The notes under the pieces: model-generated
The model's database searches: none
What the model was told of the DNA's origin: nothing
What the model saw: only the letters and a program-made list of their open reading frames with translations
Position numbers and translations under genes: made by a program
Shown: piece after piece, positions 1 through 5,946 of the stretch
Layout of the letters: each line of letters opens with the position of its first letter
Numbering within the stretch: the stretch's first letter is position 1
From: Nitrospirota bacterium
GTDB taxonomy: Bacteria; Nitrospirota; JACRHJ01
DNA: 11,377 nucleotides
Direction of reading: 5' to 3'
NCBI GenBank assembly: GCA_021815285.1
Contig: JAKAHE010000055.1
Span: 1-11,377, forward strand

Positions 1-640
1 GCCCGTACTCCTTCTGAAGCTCCCGGCCCACAAGGAGATTGAATTTCTGGTCCGTCCCGCCAAGCTCTACATCGGCAAAAAGCGCAACAGAATCATAGCC
101 TTGTATGAGCGGATAGAGAAATTCGTGAACGGAAATGGGCCTCTGCTCCCGGAAGCGTTTCTGGAAATCGTCCCGCTCCAGCATCCTTGCCACGGTATAT
201 TTTCCCGCGAGCTGTATCATGTCGGAGGAGGACATTTTCGACATCCATCGGGAGTTGAATTCCACGATAGTCCTTGAAATATCAAGGATTTTCCCCACCT
301 GATCCATGTATGTCCGGGCGTTTGCCAGAACCTGTTCAGGCGTGAGAGGCGGCCTGGTCTGAAGTTTCCCCGTAGGGTCTCCAATCATCCCCGTGAAATC
401 CCCGACAAGGAATATCACCTGGTGGCCCAAGTCCTGGAATTGCTTCATTTTCTGGAGCAATACCGTATGGCCTATGTGCAGGTCCGGGGCGGTAGGGTCG
501 AACCCGGCCTTTACCCTCAGCGGCCTGCCGTCCTTCAGGGAGCGCCGGAGCTTGTTTTTTAGCTCTTCCTCGGATATGACTTCCGCCGCGCCCCGGAGGA
601 TGGTATCGAGCTGAAAGTCCAAGTCGTTGATTTTGCTCAT
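1..640 (-). CDS. tyrS: Tyrosyl-tRNA synthetase, N-terminal part (gene runs off the window)
   Basis: Attaches tyrosine to tRNA-Tyr in the cytoplasm. About 213 codons are visible, starting at an ATG (640-638). The reading shows the class I aminoacyl-tRNA synthetase signature: KAGFDPTAPDLHIGH, with HIGH at residues 55-58, followed by a KMKQFQDLGH stretch. Near the window edge comes ADVELGGTDQKFN, the tyrosine-binding and Rossmann-fold region. These features match the TyrRS type with the GFDPTAPDLHIGH block (TyrS2/TyrZ-like) rather than the Bacillus type. The KMSKS loop and the C-terminal S4-like domain lie outside the window. The start codon overlaps the cbiX stop by 4 nt (ATGA at 640-637), so translation is probably coupled to cbiX. 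No T-box leader is present upstream. The likely promoter is the one before cbiX. Confidence 0.95.
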   Translation of the reverse strand, partial: MSKINDLDFQLDTILRGAAEVISEEELKNKLRRSLKDGRPLRVKAGFDPTAPDLHIGHTVLLQKMKQFQDLGHQVIFLVGDFTGMIGDPTGKLQTRPPLTPEQVLANARTYMDQVGKILDISRTIVEFNSRWMSKMSSSDMIQLAGKYTVARMLERDDFQKRFREQRPISVHEFLYPLIQGYDSVALFADVELGGTDQKFNLLVGRELQKEYG

Positions 641-1002
641 CTGCCGGCGTCGCTCGCCTCTCTTATCCTCTCCAGAACTATCTCCGCGAGCTTCGGATGC
701 ACACCGAGATGTTCCGCGAGGTCAATCATAACGCCCGGATATTTATCCCTCAGCGCCGAAATCTCCGCAGGAATGTCCTTTATCATGTGATTCCCAAGAT
801 GAAGGAAGTACGGGATTATAATCACTTTTTTTGCGCCGTCTTTCACCGCTTCATCGACCGCGGAAGACAGGTCGTGGGCGCAGAACTGAAGGCATGCGTA
901 GCGGACACGGACAGAACCCATTTCCGCCACCATTTCCGCCACTTCCGGCATATGGCATGAGGCGCGGGAGCCGTGTCCAAGCAGTATTATAGTGTTTTCC
1001 AT
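637..1002 (-). CDS. cbiX: Short-form sirohydrochlorin cobaltochelatase CbiX
   Basis: Inserts cobalt into sirohydrochlorin, the entry step of the anaerobic (early-cobalt) cobalamin route. At 121 residues it is the single-domain CbiX-S form, which works as a homodimer; two-domain chelatases are about twice as long. The HGSR motif (His10) is near the N-terminus. A second active-site block, PYFLHLGNHMIKDIP, carries His72, in the place of the second metal-handling histidine of the family. The start at 1002 is required because the HGSR motif begins at residue 10. There is no clear Shine-Dalgarno sequence, only AAGAAGCGG directly before ATG. A strong promoter sits just upstream and the predicted transcript start falls on the A of the ATG. 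A sirohydrochlorin ferrochelatase role cannot be excluded, but the context favours cobalt. Confidence 0.92.
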   Translation of the reverse strand: MENTIILLGHGSRASCHMPEVAEMVAEMGSVRVRYACLQFCAHDLSSAVDEAVKDGAKKVIIIPYFLHLGNHMIKDIPAEISALRDKYPGVMIDLAEHLGVHPKLAEIVLERIREASDAGR

Positions 1003-1008
1003 CCGCTT

Positions 1009-1037
1009 CTTATATTACAAATCCGCCCTTGTGTCAA
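1009..1037 (-). promoter_or_regulatory. Sigma-70-type promoter for cbiX-tyrS
   Basis: On the minus strand, TTGACA (1037-1032) is followed by a 17-nt spacer and TATAAG (1014-1009), i.e. a perfect -35 and a 5/6 match to the -10. The first base of the cbiX ATG (1002) is 7 nt past the -10, exactly where +1 is expected, so the cbiX mRNA may be leaderless. It lies in the 60-nt gap after the thiC-family gene. Confidence 0.7.
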
Positions 1038-1062
1038 TCGAAACTGTAATTTTCTTAATCGC

Positions 1063-2385
1063 TTATACCGCTTTCCCGTCTACCTTTTTCTCGCCTCTCT
1101 CAATATCCTCCTCGAAATATTTCGTTACTATCTTCGTGGCGCAGAACTCCCCGCACATGGTGCAGGAGCCTTCGTCCGACGGCATCCGAGACGCGCGGAT
1201 TTCGTTCGGCCTTTCTCCCGTGATGGCAAGCTCGAACTGCTTCTTCCAGTCGAGCCCGCGCCGCGCGAGGCTCATCTGCCTGTCCCTTTCGCGGTTTTTG
1301 TATTTTATCATGTCCCCGATATGCGCGGCAATCTTCGCCGCCATAACGCCTTCCCTTACGTCATGCGCGTCCGGCAGGGCCAGGTGCTCTGAGGGCGTGA
1401 CGTAGCAGATGAAATCCGCGCCGTAGGCGGACGAAAGAGACGCGCCGATAGCCGCAGTAATGTGGTCGTAACCGGGGGCTACGTCCGTAGTTATCGGCCC
1501 AAGGACGTAGAAAGGCGCCTCGTTCGACATTCGCTTCTGCATGATGATGTTAGCCTCTATCTCGTCGATCGGTATATGGCCGGGCCCCTCCACCATCATC
1601 TGGCACCCGGCCTTGCGCCCGAGCTCGGAAAGCTCGCAATTTATAATCAGTTCCTGTATCTGGCAGCGGTCCGAGGAGTCGTGTATCGCACCTGCGCGAA
1701 ATCCGTTTCCGAGCGAGAGCACGCAGTCGTATTTCTTCAGGATTTCCGCCACGCGGTCGAACTTCTCGAATAGCGGATTCTCCCTGTTATTGTGCATCAT
1801 CCAGGCCACCATGTACGCCCCGCCCTTGCTGACAAGCCCGCCGTAGCGGTATCCCTGTCTGCGGAGCCTCTCGATGGTCAGCCGGTTTATCCCGCAGTGT
1901 ATGGCCATGAAAGATATGCCGTCCGCGCACTGCTCCTCTATGACGTCGAAGAGCATCTCCTCCGGCATGTCCACCGGGTTTCCGTATTTCTCTATCGACT
2001 GCGCGAACGCCTGGTAAAGAGGCACGGTGCCGACCGGCAGGTTTATCGCCTTAAGCACCTCGCGCCTGATCTTTTTTATGTCCCCGCCGACGGACAAATC
2101 CATCAGCGTATCCGCGCCGCAGGTCTCGGCGACTCTTGCCTTCTCCACCTCAAGGCCCATGTCCGCAATGTCCGTGGAAGTCCCTATGCTCGCGTTAATC
2201 TTGGTGCGCAGGCCCTTGCCGATACCGACGGCGCTGCATTTCCGCACGGTGTTGTTGGGTATTACCACCTTGCCCTGGGCCACCATGTCGCGGACGTAAT
2301 CTGCCGTGACGCCCTCTTCTTTTGCGACCGCCTTCATCTGGGCGGTCGTGATATTCTGCATTGCCTGCTCCACCTGCGATGCCAT
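1063..2385 (-). CDS. bzaF: ThiC-family radical SAM enzyme, probably BzaF (5-hydroxybenzimidazole synthase)
   Basis: A ThiC-superfamily protein of 440 residues. Two family members are relevant. ThiC converts aminoimidazole ribotide to HMP-phosphate for thiamin. BzaF (HBIR) converts the same substrate to 5-hydroxybenzimidazole, the precursor of the B12 lower ligand in anaerobes. Family hallmarks are GIGKGLRTKINASIGTS (about residues 54-70), VEGPGH (265-270), TDVAPGYDHIT and a C-terminal cluster motif CTMCGEFC (Cys408, Cys411, Cys415) for the 4Fe-4S centre. Departures from the ThiC consensus as I know it include SLGNGFRAGAIHD (from residue 224, where ThiC usually has SLGDGLRPGSI) and IHCGIN in place of IHAGV. 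The ATG at 2385 follows a full AGGAGG (2400-2395) at 9-nt spacing; an upstream in-frame ATG at 2406 lacks this. BzaF is favoured by context: cobT and cobS lie upstream in the same operon, no TPP riboswitch or other thiamin gene is nearby, and cbiX follows. ThiC remains the alternative. Confidence 0.85.
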   Translation of the reverse strand: MASQVEQAMQNITTAQMKAVAKEEGVTADYVRDMVAQGKVVIPNNTVRKCSAVGIGKGLRTKINASIGTSTDIADMGLEVEKARVAETCGADTLMDLSVGGDIKKIRREVLKAINLPVGTVPLYQAFAQSIEKYGNPVDMPEEMLFDVIEEQCADGISFMAIHCGINRLTIERLRRQGYRYGGLVSKGGAYMVAWMMHNNRENPLFEKFDRVAEILKKYDCVLSLGNGFRAGAIHDSSDRCQIQELIINCELSELGRKAGCQMMVEGPGHIPIDEIEANIIMQKRMSNEAPFYVLGPITTDVAPGYDHITAAIGASLSSAYGADFICYVTPSEHLALPDAHDVREGVMAAKIAAHIGDMIKYKNRERDRQMSLARRGLDWKKQFELAITGERPNEIRASRMPSDEGSCTMCGEFCATKIVTKYFEEDIERGEKKVDGKAV

Positions 2386-2394
2386 TAAATTTAT

Positions 2395-2400
2395 CCTCCT
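2395..2400 (-). promoter_or_regulatory. Consensus Shine-Dalgarno fixing the bzaF/thiC start
   Basis: AGGAGG on the minus strand lies 9 nt before the ATG at 2385-2383. It argues against the in-frame ATG at 2406, which lies upstream of this site. Confidence 0.85.
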
Positions 2401-2412
2401 GTCCATAAATTC

Positions 2413-2466
2413 GTAGCTGCTCCATTTATGGAGCGCTTTTAATGGCCCGATAAATCGGGCAGCTAC
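2413..2466. repeat. Compound palindrome: outer inverted repeat enclosing two hairpins
   Basis: Perfectly symmetrical 54-bp design. GTAGCT (2413-2418) and AGCTAC (2461-2466) form the outer arms. Inside are two perfect hairpins with 7-bp stems and 2-nt centres: GCTCCAT/ATGGAGC (2419-2434) and GCCCGAT/ATCGGGC (2445-2460), joined by a 10-nt linker. The whole could fold into a three-way junction. It sits in the cbiA-bzaF gap, in the transcript leader of the thiC-family gene. There is no T-tract, so it is not a classical terminator. It looks like a mobile palindromic (REP/MITE-like) element or an mRNA processing or stability structure. Confidence 0.75.
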
Positions 2467-2478
2467 AAAGAAACAAAA

Positions 2479-3858
2479 TTATACCCGTTTAAAGGATTTG
2501 GATTTTTTTACTCTGTCCGCAAAGCATTCAGCGAACTTCCTGTTTGACAGAAAGTGCAGATGCGCGTAGCTCACAAGCAGACTGCTCACGGCATATCCCT
2601 CGGCGGTCTCTTCACCGGAGGCGTTTTTCAGTTTATATACGCGCCTCACGCCGCTTCCCATAGGCGCAAGCTCGGAGTAGTGAAATTCGTGCCCGCGAAC
2701 GGTTGCGCCTTTCGGGAAGAGCGTGGTTCCCGTTACGGTTACTTCCCTGTATCCGAGGGCCTTGCGCCTCTCCAGCATTTTCGTCCTGGCCGGGATTAAC
2801 CCGGCCATGGGATGAAACACGCCCTCCATGTCGGTTATGCCCAGGGAGAGATACATAAGCCCGCCGCACTCGGCGTATATCGGCAGGCCGGCGCGCGCCG
2901 CCTCGCGCACGTCGTTTATCACGAAATCGTTCAGGGCAAGCCCCCTCGCATACATCTCCGGGTAGCCGCCGCCAAAATAAATCCCGGATACATTCTCAGG
3001 CAGGCCGCCGTCCTTGAGCGGCGAGAAAGGGACAATCTCGATGCCCAGGGACTCAAGCATTTCAAGGTTGTCCTGGTAATAGAAACAGAACGCCTCGTCC
3101 ATCGCCACGGCGAGCCTCGCGGCTGGAGGCTTTACTCTTTCCGTCCCGCGCGCAGGCTTCGGCTCTCTCGCCGTGGATGCGATTTTCATAAGCGCATCAA
3201 TGTCTACGTATTTTCTTACGGTCTCCGTTAACCTGCCGATATATTCTCTCGTAAGTATGCCGTCCATGTCCGTCGTGAGGCCAAGGTGCCTGGAAGGTAT
3301 CTCAAGCCCCTCTTCGCGCGGGACGGCGCCGATTACCTTCGCCCTGCAATGCCTCTTCACCGCCGCCCTGAGCATAGCCGCGTGGCGTTCTGAACCAACC
3401 CGGTTGAATATCACGCCGGAGACGTTCACATCCGGGTCTATGTCTTCAAAACCCTTTACCACAGCCGCCGCGCTGCCAGCCATGCCCTTCGCGTCGATTA
3501 CGAGAACAGCCGGGATACCGAGGACTTTTGCTACCTCCGCCGCGCTGCCCTGGATGCCGCCTCTGCCTATGCCGTCCATGAGACCCATCGCGCCTTCAAC
3601 GACGCATATGTCCGCGCCCGCGCATCCCCTGGCATAGGTATCGCGCACGCCCGCAGCCTTCATCATCCAGCAGTCGAGGTTGCGGGATATGCGGCCAGTA
3701 ATCTTCCTGTGGTATTGCGGGTCGATAAAATCCGGGCCGGTCTTGAACGGCTGCACGGCAAGTCCGGCCTCGCAGAGGGCTGCCATGATTCCCATGCTGA
3801 TTGTCGTTTTCCCGGAGCCGCTCCACGGCGCCGAGATTATTACAGAACCTTTATGCAT
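2479..3858 (-). CDS. cbiA: Cobyrinate a,c-diamide synthase CbiA
   Basis: ATP- and glutamine-dependent amidation of the a and c side chains of (cobalt-)cobyrinate, giving the a,c-diamide that is later adenosylated. The 459-residue length is normal for CbiA. The N-terminal synthetase domain starts with a P-loop-like SGSGKTT (residues 13-19) and FKTGPDFIDPQYH (38-50). The C-terminal class I glutamine amidotransferase domain has YFGGGYPE (294-301), AECGGLMYLS with nucleophile Cys331, and EFHYSE with His393. The ATG at 3858 is 5 nt after the stop of the carbonic anhydrase gene; its Shine-Dalgarno is weak. The family resemblance to CobB of the aerobic route is strong, but the cbiX context favours CbiA. 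The gene is intact. It is followed by a 93-nt gap holding the compound palindrome. Confidence 0.96.
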   Translation of the reverse strand: MHKGSVIISAPWSGSGKTTISMGIMAALCEAGLAVQPFKTGPDFIDPQYHRKITGRISRNLDCWMMKAAGVRDTYARGCAGADICVVEGAMGLMDGIGRGGIQGSAAEVAKVLGIPAVLVIDAKGMAGSAAAVVKGFEDIDPDVNVSGVIFNRVGSERHAAMLRAAVKRHCRAKVIGAVPREEGLEIPSRHLGLTTDMDGILTREYIGRLTETVRKYVDIDALMKIASTAREPKPARGTERVKPPAARLAVAMDEAFCFYYQDNLEMLESLGIEIVPFSPLKDGGLPENVSGIYFGGGYPEMYARGLALNDFVINDVREAARAGLPIYAECGGLMYLSLGITDMEGVFHPMAGLIPARTKMLERRKALGYREVTVTGTTLFPKGATVRGHEFHYSELAPMGSGVRRVYKLKNASGEETAEGYAVSSLLVSYAHLHFLSNRKFAECFADRVKKSKSFKRV

Positions 3859-3863
3859 ATATT

Positions 3864-4535
3864 TTATTTTCCCGGCGGCACGCGGGGGCCGGAGGGAACA
3901 GGCTCCACCTTGCCGGTATCAGAGTAATATTCGGCGGCGACAATACTGAATTTGCCCTTGCTAACAAGTTCCTGGATTATCCTGCTCCTCCTGACAATCT
4001 CGGAGCACGTATTCTTCACGTTGTCCTGTACGGCCTCGTTAAGAATATCCTTCTTGTGAGACTTCCGCGCCTCGACGACAGCCGGAAGTATCCTGTCGGT
4101 TATACTGCCGAAGTTGCCTGAAGGCCTTTTTCTGGCGTTAAGCGTCGCCTTGACGGCTCCGCAGCCGGAGTGTCCGAGCACAACCAGGAGCGGCACATGC
4201 AGATGTTTCACGGCGTATTCTATGCTCCCGATTACGATTGAATCGGCCACGTTTCCGGCGTCGCGTATCACGAACAAATCCCCAGGGCCCTGGTCGAAAA
4301 TCGTCTCCGGCGGGACGCGGGAATCCGAACACGAAAGCACGATGGCGAATGGATGCCGTCCCCCGGCAAGCCCCATGCGTCTTTTCCCGCCTGCTTCCTT
4401 CCTGGCGGGAATTCCGGCGGCAAATCTCCTGTTGCCCTCCAGCAGCCTTTCCATCGGATTCGTGGCCGCGAACGCGGACGATGCAAATGCGACCGAAGCT
4501 AATATTACACAGATAGACCTGGATATTATTTTCAT
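3864..4535 (-). CDS. Secreted beta-class carbonic anhydrase
   Basis: Interconverts CO2 and bicarbonate. The 223-residue protein starts with a typical Sec signal peptide: lysine at 2, a hydrophobic core at about 8-18, and a likely cut after the Ala-Phe-Ala at 21-23. It is therefore expected in the periplasm. Beta-class zinc ligands are all present: Cys69 and Asp71 in SCSDSRVPPE, then His122 and Cys125 in GHSGCGAV; Arg73 of the Asp-Arg dyad is also there. The gene lies 4 nt after the cobC stop and 5 nt before the cbiA start, so it is fully embedded in the cobalamin operon. GTGAGGAT just before the ATG is a Shine-Dalgarno with unusually short spacing. No direct role in cobamide synthesis is known; it may be a passenger or serve CO2 handling in the same metabolic state. 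Confidence 0.93.
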   Translation of the reverse strand: MKIISRSICVILASVAFASSAFAATNPMERLLEGNRRFAAGIPARKEAGGKRRMGLAGGRHPFAIVLSCSDSRVPPETIFDQGPGDLFVIRDAGNVADSIVIGSIEYAVKHLHVPLLVVLGHSGCGAVKATLNARKRPSGNFGSITDRILPAVVEARKSHKKDILNEAVQDNVKNTCSEIVRRSRIIQELVSKGKFSIVAAEYYSDTGKVEPVPSGPRVPPGK

Positions 4536-4539
4536 ATCC

Positions 4540-5157
4540 TCACCCGTTCAGCAGTTTCACCACCGGCATTCCGTCATCGTAGAAATCTATTATGTTCAGC
4601 GCGCCGTAACGCTGTTCGATTCGGAAGATGTTCTTCATATCAAGCCCCATGGCATGGGAAAGTATTATCCTGTTCACGCCGCCGTGTCCGACCAGAACCA
4701 CCTCTTTACCCCTGTGCGCGGCCAGCGTGTCGTTCAGCGCGGGGAGCACTCTCGCGGAAACCTCCAGAAGCGATTCGCCTCCCGGCGGGACAAAATGCAC
4801 TATATCCCCAAGCCAGGCGTTCCAGTCCTCCGGATATGCAGCTTCTATCTCGTCGTAACTCATCCCTTCCCAAAGTCCTACGCCGCGCTCCCGGAATTCC
4901 GCCCTGGAGACGGCCTTTGCTCCGTGCGGCCCTCCTATTATTTCAGCTCCTTTTACCGTCCGGATAAGGTCGGAGCAATAGACCGCGTCAAGGGATTTGC
5001 CAAGCAGCATATCCCGCAGTCGCTCCATCTGCCTTACGCCTTCGTCCGTAATATCGACGTCCCGGTGGCCGTTGTAACGCCTTTTGGCCGGTCGACCGGC
5101 CCCGTCATCTCCGCGGACCTCCCCGTGGCGGCATAGATATAATCGCGTGTATGACAT
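4540..5157 (-). CDS. cobC: Alpha-ribazole phosphatase CobC (histidine phosphatase family)
   Basis: Removes phosphate from alpha-ribazole 5'-phosphate or from adenosylcobamide 5'-phosphate, finishing the nucleotide loop. The 205-residue protein shows the phosphoglycerate-mutase-like fold signature: CRHGE with Arg10 and nucleophile His11, then YNGHRDVDITDEG, CSDLIRT with Arg66, and LVGHGG with the second catalytic His158. The loop between the RHGE and NGHRD parts is slightly enlarged (residues 14-27). The family is broad, so the CobC call depends on its position between cobS and cbiA in the B12 operon. The ATG at 5157 is preceded by GAGAGGGTGG, which belongs to a repeat-like GC-rich palindrome in the 48-nt cobS-cobC gap. 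Confidence 0.9.
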   Translation of the reverse strand: MSYTRLYLCRHGEVRGDDGAGRPAKRRYNGHRDVDITDEGVRQMERLRDMLLGKSLDAVYCSDLIRTVKGAEIIGGPHGAKAVSRAEFRERGVGLWEGMSYDEIEAAYPEDWNAWLGDIVHFVPPGGESLLEVSARVLPALNDTLAAHRGKEVVLVGHGGVNRIILSHAMGLDMKNIFRIEQRYGALNIIDFYDDGMPVVKLLNG

Positions 5158-5160
5158 CCA

Positions 5161-5197
5161 CCCTCTCCCCGCCCCTCTCCCATCACAGGGCGAGGGG
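5161..5197. repeat. GC-rich REP-like palindrome between cobS and cobC
   Basis: CCCCTCTCCC (5172-5181) and GGGCGAGGGG (5188-5197) form a 10-bp stem with one mismatch around a 6-nt loop. The left-arm core CCCTCTCCC is also present as a direct copy at 5161-5169. The layout resembles the CCCTC/GAGGG palindromes dispersed in many bacterial genomes. On the minus strand the end of the element supplies the purine-rich ribosome binding region of cobC. Confidence 0.65.
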
Positions 5198-5205
5198 TAA
5201 GCAAT

Positions 5206-5946
5206 TCATATCATCGCCGAAAATACGATAAATACCAGCGCCTCGGCAATCTCGGACGTCGCGCCTATGGTGTCGCCGGTCTCGCCGCCTATGGAGCGGT
5301 TAAAGAATATCTTGAGCAGAAGACAGGCTATCGCCGCCGCCGCAAGCGCGGACAGACCGGTAAGGCCGCCGAACATGGCCGCGAAAGCCGCGGCCATGAC
5401 GGACGCGGCTACCAGATGCGCCGGTTTCAGATAAACCATAAACGAACCGGCAAGGCTGTTATCGCTCCTGGCCGGGCGCGAACCATATGATACAAGCACC
5501 TGCCCCCAGCGCGAAAGCACAGGCGCAAGAAGAAGCGCGCCGGGCCTCATATCCGAGGGTATCGAATCGAGCGCCATGAACTTTACAAGCAGGATAAGGC
5601 AGATTGCGACGACGCCCATAGCGCCGGTGCGGCTGTCCTTCATTATCGCAAGGGCCTTCTCTCTGTCCCCTTTACCGCCTATTAAACCGTCCGCAGTATC
5701 GGCGATTCCGTCGAGATGAAGCCCGCCGGTAATGAAGGCGAGGAACGCTATGATGAGCGCGTCGGTTACCTGCCGGGGAAGCAGGCCCTTTGCGAGGTAA
5801 TCGAAAAACGCGAGTATCGAACCTATGAGCAACCCCACCACCGGGAAGAAGCTCATCATGCCGGCCATCCTCTCCGGTTGAATCTTTTCCTGGCCGAGCG
5901 GTATGACGGTAAGAAAGCCGAGCGCGGTCAGGAAATCGGACAGCAT
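5206..5946 (-). CDS. cobS: Adenosylcobinamide-GDP ribazoletransferase CobS (cobamide synthase)
   Basis: An integral membrane enzyme that joins adenosylcobinamide-GDP with the alpha-ribazole nucleotide, the last condensation of the nucleotide loop. With the ATG at 5946 it has 246 residues, normal for the family. The hallmark GGLHLDGIADTADGL (about residues 74-88) carries the metal-binding aspartates. Further conserved blocks are MKDSRTGAMGV and GGETGDTIGATSE near the C-terminus. Several hydrophobic segments agree with a multi-span protein. An in-frame TTG at 5952 would add two residues. The ATG is preferred because AAGG lies 7 nt upstream and the ATG overlaps the cobT stop as TGATG, a typical coupling arrangement. 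Confidence 0.95.
   Translation of the reverse strand: MLSDFLTALGFLTVIPLGQEKIQPERMAGMMSFFPVVGLLIGSILAFFDYLAKGLLPRQVTDALIIAFLAFITGGLHLDGIADTADGLIGGKGDREKALAIMKDSRTGAMGVVAICLILLVKFMALDSIPSDMRPGALLLAPVLSRWGQVLVSYGSRPARSDNSLAGSFMVYLKPAHLVAASVMAAAFAAMFGGLTGLSALAAAAIACLLLKIFFNRSIGGETGDTIGATSEIAEALVFIVFSAMI

Noticed and set aside
1792..2388. Plus-strand open reading frame of 198 codons, rich in His and Arg
   Set aside because: It is antisense to the clearly conserved thiC-family gene and has no recognisable motif.
2386..2478. TPP riboswitch upstream of the thiC-family gene
   Set aside because: The gap is 93 nt, mostly filled by the compound palindrome, and lacks the conserved TPP aptamer motifs such as CTGAGA.
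2478..2483. TATAAT on the minus strand at the end of cbiA, as a promoter for bzaF
   Set aside because: The -10 match is perfect but nothing like a -35 is found at 16-18 nt and there is no extended -10 TG, so it is too weak to annotate.
4114..5136. Long open reading frame of 340 codons on the plus strand
   Set aside because: It lies opposite the carbonic anhydrase and cobC genes, has no family signature, and has the odd composition expected of the antisense of GC-rich coding sequence.
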